From Hysterium pulicare CBS 123377 (taxonomy: Eukaryota > Ascomycota > Dothideomycetes > Hysteriales > Hysteriaceae): a stretch of DNA of 64,000 nt. Both the position numbers and the translations under genes were made by a program. Where the stretch lies: assembly GCA_000467715.1 (NCBI GenBank), contig AJFK01000436.1, positions 1 through 64,000 of the forward strand. The letters run 5' to 3'. Below are positions 12,701-22,246 of the stretch, piece after piece. Under the pieces are notes generated by a model. The model did not search any database, was not told the DNA's origin, and was given only the letters and a program-made list of their open reading frames with translations. Position 1 is the first letter of the stretch. Each line of letters begins with the position of its first letter.

Positions 12701-14560
12701 ATTCCCAATACGAACTCCCGTCAGATATCGACCGAGGGAGTCATTCCGAGTCTGCTCTGGCAGCTAACAGAATATCGAATCATCTGGGCCATTACATATC
12801 CAAAGTAACATCGTTCTTACTTTCAAGACCCATGATAGAGATGTTGTGTAAAGCAAGAGGCCGGCTTTTATCCAGTTTCCGCGATCTGGAAACGTGTTAC
12901 AGGCGTTCTATGAAGGACTAAGGTCCACAAGGTCCTCAATATCATCAAGGTTCACTCGACTCCAAAAGAAGATGTATATTTGTTCAGATATCGCTCAACT
13001 GACCTACTCAGAGGGTGACCGCGTTTTCACACACGAGACAAAGATACAAATGCCTGAAGGTTGAAAATGGATGTCACCGGTAGAGGTTGTGCTCCCCAGA
13101 GTTATGGCTGAGATTACCAGTAGAACCCGCTCCTAGACAGTCAAGTACGGCAACAGATTGAGCAACAGACTCCGTAATCTTGCTCAGTCCCGCCTCAAGA
13201 TCTTCCCGAATACACTGGCATGAGGGGTGTTTAGGCCAATCTGTGTCGCCCAGTAAGTCTGTCCTTTTCCCTAGTCCACATACTTAAGCTCTCTATCCGC
13301 TTGCTTGAGGCAAGCTCTTTCTCAGACGAATGTACAATCAAGGTTTCGGCACTTTTCTACACACCGGACGTCACATTGCATCTGAATTGACCAAGCACAG
13401 CAGTCACAAATTCACCTACTAAGGAAACCTCAAGCAAGATGTCGTAGCTGGCAGAACAGTTCCTATATCGACTTCTCTGAGGAACATTGTTCTCCACTAC
13501 ACTAAGCTAAATTCTGGTCATTCTGCTCCACTTTCTTGCTAGCGATTACAATGTCGATATGTCAGAAGCTGAACTTGCTTCTGTGGGGAACTAATGGCCA
13601 TAGCCTCTACGTTTCCTTTCTGTAGGGCTATGTTGACGTTCTCAGAACGTACCCAAAACCCGAGATCTGCAAAACTGCTGTAAAGAAGGGCTTGTAGGAT
13701 CTGCGAGACGACTGTGGGTACCGTCGAATCTCACATGCCAAGTGGTCCTTCGATTCCTATGGTCCTGCGTGTATGGGAAACGGCCATCTCCATAGCCTCC
13801 GAAGAAAAATACGCAAGTCGTCGTCTCACGCACATTTGTTCCGAAAAGAAAAGATATGCACTTCACCCCAAAACGAAGAAATCAGAAACAACTGAGGGTG
13901 TTCGCCAGTCAAAAACTTCACGGTAGTGATTGATGCGTTCCTTACTGTACTTTCATGAGCTGCGTAGAAGGCTTTTCGATGCTGAAGGGTATCCTATCAG
14001 CTCATCAAGTGTAACTAAGGTCCAGTCGTTCCAGGGGAGATCTGCAGATTTCCAGCGCTAGCACTCGGAGCAAAATGATAGTGTATTGATCTCGCTTCTT
14101 CGCGCTGCAAAGCCAACAGATCCGCCTTGCCAGTGGCCGCTGCCGACGCCATTTCAAGATCGCAACCGAACGGCTATGCCGAAAGTGTCTTCGCAGATGA
14201 CGGCCCGAGCGGATCACCCGTTTCCAACTGCCTGATCGACTTCTCGGGTCCTCTTTTTCCATGCCAACTCATTCAGCGTCGCATGGTTCCAAGACTTGCC
14301 GGACTGCGGCATCATATGTTTACATGTCATGCAGAGTGTTTCTCCAATCCTTTTGAAAGTTGGCTCCACCCTGACGTAAAGGAATAATGCCATTGATCGC
14401 TATTCTTTTATAGCAGTCAGTACCAAGATGTGAAATTAAGAAGTGCGATGCGGTCAACCAATAGAGCTTCTAAGTGGGAAACATGGTCAATAGTACCGGT
14501 CTGATGGTAGAGCTTTATTGATGCCTTTCTCAACCTATGTGCCTCCAGTATAGGATTTGT
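9788..14560. other. Gene-poor intergenic region
   Basis: About 4.8 kb without a gene I can support. The right part, about 12600-13640, has no frame above 60 codons on either strand. Frames at 10015-10416, 10753-11217, 11413-11727 and 12201-12554 overlap frames on the opposite strand, have mixed composition and show no motifs. No tRNA-like internal boxes or clear repeats were recognised. The first few hundred bases right of 9787 should contain the promoter of the small minus-strand gene. Confidence 0.45.
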
Positions 14561-14572
14561 CCAGAAATCGTC

Positions 14573-14579
14573 TATAAAA
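14573..14579 (+). promoter_or_regulatory. TATA box of the 14687 gene
   Basis: TATAAAA lies 114 nt before the ATG at 14687. It is followed by a C/T- and CA-rich leader (CACTACCTACACTTCATTCC, then ACACACACAAC), the usual look of a strong fungal core promoter with the start site in the pyrimidine tract. Confidence 0.6.
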
Positions 14580-14686
14580 GGAGACAAAGTCACTACCTAC
14601 ACTTCATTCCATCCCTCTCCACACATCTCCAACACACACACAACGTTGTATCAATTTGTCTTGTCCTAGTCCATTACTGTTGCAAA

Positions 14687-15184
14687 ATGCCTATCCCACC
14701 TTGGCTTTACCGTTCCGATGAATTCCAGGAACACTGTATCATCTCCATCGACGCCCACTTCCTAGATAAAAAATCAATCTACCTGACCGACGCCCGCCGC
14801 GTCGGAATCATGCTCCGAGACAGTCGCCTAACGCTCCGACACCACTCCGCGCTCACGCAATTCACCGTCGAAGCCATCAGCGAGGGAGAATTCATCCTTC
14901 AAGCCGCCAATATCAAGGACAAGGCCTACGTCAAGTTCGGCGACAAGGGGGCGCTGTATGCCCGGGGCACTCGCGACGAGGCGCAGAAGTTCCAGATGCA
15001 GACCACAGACCTGGGTATAGAGCTCCAGATCTCCGGGCAGAGACCTGCAGTGTTTGATGATTATTATGATGTTTCGATTGGGAAGGTCGAGGAAGGTCGG
15101 TCGTTCATTCCTATCTTGATGCATCTTGGGGCTCTCTCGACGATTTGGGGGGATGGAGAGACTCGGACTGGTAACCACTGTTAG
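14687..15184 (+). CDS. 165-residue beta-rich protein of unknown function
   Basis: Intronless frame with ATG 14687 chosen because it is the first in-frame ATG after the TATA box and the pyrimidine-rich leader, with a CAAA context before it; earlier in-frame codons overlap the promoter. The protein has no signal peptide or membrane segment. It alternates short hydrophobic strands with turns (FTVEAISEGEFILQAANI, KAYVKFGDKGALYARGTRDE, KFQMQTTDLGIELQI), a pattern suggesting a beta-trefoil or similar beta fold. That is inference from strand periodicity only. G+C-rich third positions and a dedicated TATA promoter support a real, possibly inducible gene. It converges with the minus-strand membrane protein to its right. 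I do not recognise a family. Confidence 0.75.
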   Translation: MPIPPWLYRSDEFQEHCIISIDAHFLDKKSIYLTDARRVGIMLRDSRLTLRHHSALTQFTVEAISEGEFILQAANIKDKAYVKFGDKGALYARGTRDEAQKFQMQTTDLGIELQISGQRPAVFDDYYDVSIGKVEEGRSFIPILMHLGALSTIWGDGETRTGNHC

Positions 15185-15323
15185 ATGGTCGATTGGGTCA
15201 TTCGTTCATGTTTAAAAACAATTTAGAGCTTTCTCAAAGGGTGATCCTTATAATACAATACCAATTTGTCTCCCAATATCCAGATATTACATTAGAATTA
15301 CGATTACATATCCGTAAGTCTTT

Positions 15324-16756
15324 TCACTCTTGCTCAACTCTCTGAATCTCCTCATCAAGCCTCCTCTCCTCCTCCCTCAACCTCCTTAGCCTCTCAATCT
15401 CCTCCCGCTCCCGTGAAATCCTCGCCTTCTGCGCTCTCAGCGTAGCCAGCTCGTCAGCTCGTAGCGCAGTGAACGCGGGAACTGGGGGTGTGGATTCGGG
15501 AGCAGGAGAGGGTCGACTTATATCTCCAGGCGAAGTTGGGGGAATCGGGGACGTTGGTTCTGAGACGGTAGGAGACTGTCCCGCCTCCCATCCAGAAGTT
15601 TCAGAAAGCATAGGACTAGAGCCTAGATCGCCGGGGCCCCACGGAACTGATTTTCGTCGGACAGAGTTTACGGCACTAAGTTCAGCTATCATTGGTGCTT
15701 CATGAGCAGCCCTCGCACCTGGTCCTGCGCCGTTTGCCTCCGAGTCCAGTTCATAGGGAGGAATGTGTCTTTCCGTGCCTGTGGCATCCATCTCAGGGTT
15801 GTCGGGGCTTCTTCTGGCAGCGAAACTGGCACCTCTCCATTCGGGTTCGTCCGAGGCGGTCACCCGAGCAATAGAGTTTTTCCACCTCCTCAGAATGAAG
15901 AGCAATACGGCTAGTGCACCAAGAAGTGCTGCGGGAACGACCACTCCAATGGCTGCTTTCACTCCTGTGGAAAGACCAGAGGGAGCTGGTTGAGCGGTTG
16001 GGGTTGGGGTTAGAGAGCCCCCTGGCGTTGAGCTTGTGGTGCCAGTCGACGCCGGTACAAAGATCGACGAAGTTGAGTCTGGTGGCTTTGATAAGGTAGA
16101 GGTTGCTTTAGACGTCACGATGCTGCTGCTCGGAGAAGAAGCAATAGGAGTTGCTGATGAGATTGGGACGGAACTGGAAGGCGGAAAAGAACTGGAAAGT
16201 GGAAAGGAACTGGAAGGTGGAGGGGAGCTAACGGGGGAAGATGAAGGCGGAGAGGAGCTGATTTGTGAAGATGAAGGTGATTCTCCATTATTGATGATTT
16301 GGAAATGGTCAGAATAGTTTTCGCTATCATCTTGTATAATTCTGATGAAGTAGTCATTCCCATTCTGTAAGCTCTTATCCACACTCCATGTGAATACACC
16401 GCTAGGGCCATTGGCGTTGGCTATTTTCGTAAGAATACCGATTGTTACAATGACAGTTCTGTACACTCACTTGTTAAAATTGATATGTTTGCTAAGCTGG
16501 ACGGATCGCCCTTCGTTAATTGGACTGTAATCTAATTTCTCCATTAATCATTCAATTTCACAGGAGATACCCGAGACGCGAGCCTTACAGGATCACTTGT
16601 TAAGCCACAACAATAAGCCACATCATGTGATTCCCCGCCTTTGACGACAGAGTCAAATTTTGTAACACGAAGTTGAGCTTGCGTGAATTGGAGAGATGGA
16701 AGAACGATGAGTAAAAGAGTATGGAAGAATTGCGTAGATATAAGACTCGAGAGCAT
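15324..16756 (-). CDS. Kre9/Knh1-domain single-pass membrane protein with cytoplasmic coiled coil
   Basis: Three exons: 16756-16589, 16531-16471 and 16420-15324 (1326 nt, 441 aa). The ATG at 16756 was chosen over 16792 because it opens a clean signal peptide (MLSSLISTQFFHTLLLIVLP...). Splicing rebuilds a Kre9/Knh1-type Ig-like domain: KFDSVVKGGESHDVAYCCGL, then ITVQLTKGDPSSLANISILT, then NANGPSGVFTWSVD and HFQIIN. This is followed by a Ser/Pro repeat region (SSSFPLSSSFPPSSS), a stalk rich in S/T, one transmembrane helix (AAIGVVVPAALLGALAVLLF) with RRWK on its inner side, and a ~190-residue cytoplasmic part. That part ends in a charged coiled coil (LRAQKARISREREEIERLRR). The topology suggests a surface sensor or wall-anchored protein. 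A TATA-like TATTTATA lies near 17003 on the gene's strand. Confidence 0.85.
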
Positions 16757-17522
16757 GTTGTGCTGGTTGCGAGGCTGTCGTCGGAAGTACACGGCAGGCT
16801 TCCGCAGTGTACAAGTGGTATGATATTATTCTTCCATAAGATGTCACGAGCGCCTAAATATGCAAATAGCACTTCGTGAGGGATATAGGTAGGTTTTTTG
16901 GATTGAACGCGTTGAAAGGTTGCCAACGAAGTGCGAGTTCCGATGTGCCTTGAACGAAAGGTGGAGGACGACCACAGCCTCGCACGGGTAACATTAGCTG
17001 GCCTTATAAATAGTCGCACAATGCGGAGTCTGCCTTGCTCTCCTCCCAGAAATTGGAAAGGGGCGAGGCTGAAGTCCATTTATGGACAGATCGGTTGAGT
17101 CGATATGCAAGCCTTCGCTTGGCTTGCATAACGGGATATATCCACGTTGGAGGCACAGTCACATTGATCGCTTAAACAACAATCAGAGAGATACATGTGA
17201 AATGCCCAAAGGAGTCGAGAAACACGGCCGTTGGTGTTCATGACATTAGGATGTGAAAGAGCTGATCATGATGGAATTGAAAGGTTGTCTTCGTCTCTGG
17301 AGGAAATCCCGTTCAATCGAATCGATGCGAATCCCATAAGCCTACCAGGGTTATTCTAGATCCCTCGCGACCAGATTAGATAAAAGCTCCTAATCAGTCC
17401 TACAAGTTTAAGGCTCTACTTTCCACAGATCTGGAAAGTGTAACAATTTTGAATAAGGTGAACACTAGATTCTCTAGGCAAGCTCTTGAAGTATGCCCGT
17501 AACAGCCATCGGTTTGGGAGGC
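16757..17522. other. Intergenic region between two minus-strand genes
   Basis: 766 bp holding the promoter of the Kre9-domain gene (TATTTATA on the minus strand near 17003-17011) and the 3' flank of the METTL4-like gene. The frames of up to 159 codons that cross 16600-17079 are the unspliced extension of the Kre9-domain gene's first exon, not separate genes. Confidence 0.5.
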
Positions 17523-19226
17523 TTATCTACCAGCCTCAGTTCCAAAGTGCAATGCAGATCCCATTCGAAGCTCTCCACTGGAGTTTGATTTACTCCAATA
17601 ACCATCCCAATTGAACTTCAGTACTTCATTCCCCCAGGAGCACCATCCAGTCACAAGATGTCGTGAAAATATCTCCAGTGCGCTGTAGTCCTTCGAATCC
17701 GGCATGAAGGGTTCGATCAATTCCTTCAAGCATGGTTTCCTGGAATGCAGATCTGGAACTCCGGCAATAACTCTCCTCTTGATTTCTTCGGCGGGTTGTG
17801 CAACAGTCCACGAATTTGGGGCCGCTCTACCCAGGAGCAACACTTCGTAAGGTTTCCTCCAGATGCTGTCCATTGCCGATACCGGCTCTCCCTGCACTGT
17901 AGTTTTAATCCATATCCATTCTTCGATGAGTCCCACGTTCAACTGCTGAAAAATGCCATTGGAGCCAAGAACGAGAGACCGAAGGGCTGGTTTGTTGGTA
18001 ATCCAGATACCGACGAGTCCATTGTGTTCGATGTATGTGTCAAGGTCCATCCGTAGAATCATTCTCTTCAAGTCCTTCAAGGTAGGCTGAGTTATATAAG
18101 CACCTTTGCGACGGGCTGACCTATTCGGCCAAGGGGGGTCAAGAAGAATGAAGTTAAAATGTCTTGGTAGAGTATGCTCCTCAGTGATTGTACGAAACGC
18201 TGCACGTAGCTGGTCCGTATTATGACAGTCGTAGAGGAAAAATGAAGATCGAGGTGGAATCTTGAATTGAAGGTATGACGGACTTAGACCTAACGAATGA
18301 GATGCATTATGAGAGACAGTCAAAGTAAGAGGGTAGTTCTTGTCATTGTAGAAAGCAGGATCCCAAGAAAGGTGCTCTTTCTCAACGTCAAATCCTGCTC
18401 CATTCTCACTTTCATCGGGATGTTCCAGGGTGATGGTTACATTACTACTCTGAAGCTCCTCAGGTGCACAGGACATGATCCATGAGGGCGGGTTGCTGTC
18501 AACTTTAGGATTCTCGAGAGAAATGTTAAGGTTAGGCATTCTCAAGCTCAGATCGTCCGTACCATCTGGATTAGTCTCGCTCAACGTCTTCAATTGTTGG
18601 TCAAGGATGGTTTCCGGAGTGTCCAATTCCATGTCAGACGCATTCCTGGCTTTCGGTACCTGGTGCATTAGCTTCCGTGGTAAGCACCACTCCCCAGGGA
18701 CATGGAGATGAATGTTTACGAGCGCTTTCTCAATGATAAGTGTGTACACAGCGTGCAACTCTTCATCGAATCCATGTTGAGCAGCGACCTTTGCCTTGCC
18801 TGCAGCCGTTTTCGGGTCATGTGAAAGATAGGGCTGATCTGGTGGTTTTGATGAGAGAAGGATATCAGTGGTGCCCTGAGCTGCAGCGAGAGACGCCGGA
18901 ATGTCAATGAGAGTGATGTCCCTCCCAGGAGTTTGATAGAGAACTGATTGCATTGTATGAGACTCAGGTCTGTTCCGTGTTGGTACCTGGGGCCACAAGT
19001 AACGGTCATGTATGAACACCAGATATTGAGTCGCTGTGCTGCCCGGGGGGAGTGGTTGAAGCCGACTGTTGGTCAGTACAAGTGCACCAGGCTGGTACTT
19101 GGCATCACTGGCCACAGATGATGAGAGGCTGCACCAAATGGTGAATGTCAGATGGACCCAGGTGAAAAGTACAGGAAAGATTCCGCTTTCCATCGGACGT
19201 TCTCGGCCTTCAACCTCGGACGTCAT
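17523..19226 (-). CDS. METTL4: METTL4-like MT-A70 N6-adenine methyltransferase
   Basis: Open frame of 567 codons from ATG 19226. The C-terminal third is an MT-A70 methyltransferase domain: NFILLDPPWPNRSARR carries the catalytic DPPW (residues 363-366), followed by LVGIWITNKP, VGLIEEWIWIKTT and the KPYEVLLLGR strand typical of METTL4 rather than METTL3/14. METTL4 enzymes transfer a methyl group from SAM to N6 of adenine in DNA or in snRNA-type substrates; the substrate here cannot be read from sequence. The family's usual N-terminus resembles SVLYQTPGRDITLIDIP, about 90 residues in, so the first ~90 residues are doubtful. Translation may start at ATG 18953, or an intron may remove part of the 5' region: GTACTT...CTGAC...GCAG lies around 19120-19170, but its removal shifts the frame. 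Divergent from the carrier at 19390. Confidence 0.88.
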   Translation of the reverse strand: MTSEVEGRERPMESGIFPVLFTWVHLTFTIWCSLSSSVASDAKYQPGALVLTNSRLQPLPPGSTATQYLVFIHDRYLWPQVPTRNRPESHTMQSVLYQTPGRDITLIDIPASLAAAQGTTDILLSSKPPDQPYLSHDPKTAAGKAKVAAQHGFDEELHAVYTLIIEKALVNIHLHVPGEWCLPRKLMHQVPKARNASDMELDTPETILDQQLKTLSETNPDGTDDLSLRMPNLNISLENPKVDSNPPSWIMSCAPEELQSSNVTITLEHPDESENGAGFDVEKEHLSWDPAFYNDKNYPLTLTVSHNASHSLGLSPSYLQFKIPPRSSFFLYDCHNTDQLRAAFRTITEEHTLPRHFNFILLDPPWPNRSARRKGAYITQPTLKDLKRMILRMDLDTYIEHNGLVGIWITNKPALRSLVLGSNGIFQQLNVGLIEEWIWIKTTVQGEPVSAMDSIWRKPYEVLLLGRAAPNSWTVAQPAEEIKRRVIAGVPDLHSRKPCLKELIEPFMPDSKDYSALEIFSRHLVTGWCSWGNEVLKFNWDGYWSKSNSSGELRMGSALHFGTEAGR

Positions 19227-19389
19227 GCCGACCAATCTACCCGACCTAGTAACCAACCCAATTTCAAACCGTCACCACTACAACCGCCACAAACATGAAA
19301 AAGACATTCACTCCTAGACAATTCTCAAATTCACCTTGACACTCAAGTGATGCGCACGTAACGGACCGAGTCGACACAATCAAAGTGGG

Positions 19390-20595
19390 ATGCGCTCGAG
19401 CATCCTGGGTGGCCATGCCTCCGATTCCCGAACCACCATGACAGCAACACAACCGGCCATTTCCCCTGCCAACGATGAAGCCATTCTTCCCCAGACAAGA
19501 GACAAGGAGATGCGGATGCAGCCGAAGGTAGAGAAGCGGAGTACCGAGTACGTGCTCAAAAGCGGTCTTGCTGGAGGAATAGCCGGCTGCGCAGTATGTA
19601 GCCCTCAACACTCTGCGATAGCTTCTTACTGATTATTCCAGGCCAAAACTGTAGTCGGACCTCTTGATCGCGTCAAAATCCTCTTCCAAACTAGCAACCC
19701 CAACTTCGCCAAATACGCCGGTTCATGGTCCGGTCTACCCATCGCGATAAGAGACATATGGTTGAGCTCCGGCACGCGGGGGCTCTTCAAGGGTCACTCT
19801 GCAACACTCCTCCGCATCTTTCCCTACGCCGGTATCAAATTCCTCGCCTACGAACAAATACGCGCGCGTATAATCAAGCATAGAGGAGAAGAGACGCCAA
19901 TAAGGCGACTCGTAAGCGGAAGTTTAGCAGGCGTGGTCAGCGTCTTTTTTACCTATCCACTAGAGGTAATTCGAGTGCGGCTGGCATTCGAAACTCGTGA
20001 GCACGCGCGAAGTACATTGCGCGGTATCTGTCGAAAGATCTACAACGAGCATCCACCACCAACTCACCACCACCCTACCAACCCTCTTACCGCAGCCGCA
20101 ACCACCGCCGTAGAGACCGCAGCACCCCGCTATGGCCTGGTAAATTTCTTCCGCGGCTTCACTCCCACGCTTTTAGGAATGGTGCCCTACGCCGGCGCAA
20201 GTTTCCTCGTCCACGACACCGTCTCGGATCTGATGCGCCATCCAAGCATCAAGGACTCCGCGACCCTTCCACACACCCAGCGCGGTTCCAACGAAGATGT
20301 GCATAAACCCGCTCAGCTACGCTACTGGGCCGAGCTGGGGGCGGGTGGTTTCGCCGGCTTCGTATCCCAAACCGTCTCGTATCCTCTTGAAGTTATTAGG
20401 CGGAGGATGCAGGTTGGAGGCGTGGTGGGCGATGGACATCGGCTGGGGATGGCGGAGGTGGCGAGGAGGATATGGATGGAGAAAGGGGCAAGGGGGTTCT
20501 TTGTGGGATTGACGATTGGGTATCTAAAGATTGTGCCGATGTCTGCTACGAGTTTTTTTGTTTATGAGAGGGGGAAGTATTGGTTGGGTATTTAA
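19390..20595 (+). CDS. leu5: Mitochondrial carrier, LEU5/SLC25A42-type (CoA transporter)
   Basis: Two exons, 19390-19593 and 19642-20595 (1158 nt, 385 aa). The intron (GTATGT...CTTACTGATT...CCAG) is phase 0 and joins GGIAGC-A to AKTVVGPLDRVK, restoring the first carrier repeat. The three Px[DE]xx[KR] signatures are PLDRVKILFQTS, PLEVIRVRLAFE and PLEVIRRRMQVG, one per SLC25 repeat. FQTSNPNFAKYAGSW is characteristic of the fungal Leu5p group, inner-membrane proteins required for CoA accumulation in the matrix. An insertion rich in H/P/T lies in the second repeat (HPPPTHHHPTNPL). A second in-frame ATG at 19438 could be the true start; both give a long hydrophilic N-terminus. The gene shares a short divergent promoter with the METTL4-like gene. 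Confidence 0.92.
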
Positions 20596-22246
20596 CGGGA
20601 AGGAAACTCCTTTTGTTCTGGGGAGCATTACACAGTGGCCAAAGCATTGGAGTCGGCGTTTATTCGAAGATAAGCTTTGGGTAGTAGACCTTTTGATATT
20701 GTTTGGAGTTTTAGTCCTCGCGGCCTTATGGGTGGATGATGCGGAGAGTTTGTAGCCAAAGGAAGAAAGAAAATATATATGCACGCCTTATCTTACTTTG
20801 TCACACCCTACGCGCACTGAACCAAGCAACCCTCCACACTTCAGCTCACTCAGCGTAACGAGTACCGGAAAATCCGAATGGCCTTCACGATAAAGGTGCG
20901 TCGCAGATACACGTATCGCTATTAAGTTCTCTGCTTGACAACTTCTATGAATTGTGTCTACCTTTGGGTGGTTATAATCATCTAGCGGTCCGAAGCCGAA
21001 CTCTGGATTTATATAACTCCTTAAAGCACTTCTGGTCATCAGAGCTAGGAATAAATTCAGGGTTTAAAATAGGCTTATTGGAATTTATTTCTACAAGAAT
21101 AACTTAAATCCAATCTAGATGAAGTTTTCATCTCTTTTCTCTACAGTAAAAGACTGTGCAAGTGCTTTTATCGCTCGCACTGCCCAAGGATACAATTCAG
21201 CAACATCCATCCAAAGCCCTGCCCAAAATCCTAATCAAACCGGTCAAAATCGAGCGCAGCTTCGCGAATCTGACCGTAAACCAAGTCATCATCTTAAAAA
21301 GAAATTAAAGCGTCACAATTTAGGAGACAACATTAGAAAAGGCGCAGACACACAATCACATCACACGAGTAGCATTGTGCGAGTTAAGTAGGTATAACCA
21401 CATCCATATAAATAATCTAACTTAGCAAAAAAAAGAGAACATGGAAGCAAAACGGTATATCCGGCCAGCAATAGGGGCGAGGGGGTATGTAAGGGGAAGT
21501 GCGTCGGTGTTAAAACACGACACGAGGGCCCAGAAGCGAAAGTGTAGGCAAGTATCCCACCGAAGAAAAAACAAATTAGAAGAATTCCCAACCCCGGAGG
21601 CCTATTCTGTAGCGTAGTCGTGATTTCCCATTCCCTCCGGCAGTCGCTCGCTCAGATTACCATACGTGTTTTCGCCATTATGCCTAGAAAGGAAAGATGT
21701 GGGTTCCTGGCCGTCCAAATCACCCAAACCCTGTGCCGAAACACAAGGGGGGGAGGTGACTGTGAGTGGAAAGAAGCGCTTTTCCTCCGAAAACTGAATT
21801 TGAATAACCACTAAGCCCTCAAAATAAAAGAATACAAAACCCCCTCAAGTGGGGGAAAAGGTGGGGTGTAAAAGGACACATGTGTAGAAGAGAGGGAGAG
21901 TATGTGTGGTAAGAGGTATAAGAGTTAACGAAGGGCGGGAAGTAAAACACATGGGAAGAAGTAAAAAAAGAGAGAAAGGGCCATTTATGTTCCACCCATC
22001 GTCGCACGCGAATGCAACGGATGAGCTACTATATCAACCGTGGATTGAACCATCGTGTCAAATCGTCTACGTAACGACATATCGAAAGCTAATGAAGCAA
22101 AAGGTATTTGTATAGGGTATGTAACTGGGTTCCCTCCTAAAGACGCCGGTATAAGCAGATTGGATTCTGATATCGTGTACAAGCGCGTAAAGGGTGTATA
22201 TAAAAAGAAGACCGATAGCGATGATTAGCCTCCTGATGGTCATCGG
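20596..22246. other. Intergenic region between convergent genes
   Basis: 1.65 kb between the stop of the LEU5-type carrier and the stop of the kinesin gene, so it should contain both 3' UTRs. 21400-22000 is A/G-rich with low-complexity purine runs. One small frame inside it is listed separately with low confidence. Confidence 0.5.
21119..21391 (+). CDS. Possible small basic protein (90 aa), doubtful
   Basis: A 90-codon frame from a true ATG beginning MKFSSLFSTVKDCASAFIAR and continuing into a Q/N-rich then strongly basic part (HHLKKKLKRHNLGDNIRKG). It has no signal-peptide core and no known motif. It sits in what should be 3' UTR territory between convergent genes, so it may be chance. It is kept because composition is biased (N-terminal amphipathic, basic C-terminus) and no longer frame overlaps it on the other strand. 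Confidence 0.25.
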   Translation: MKFSSLFSTVKDCASAFIARTAQGYNSATSIQSPAQNPNQTGQNRAQLRESDRKPSHHLKKKLKRHNLGDNIRKGADTQSHHTSSIVRVK

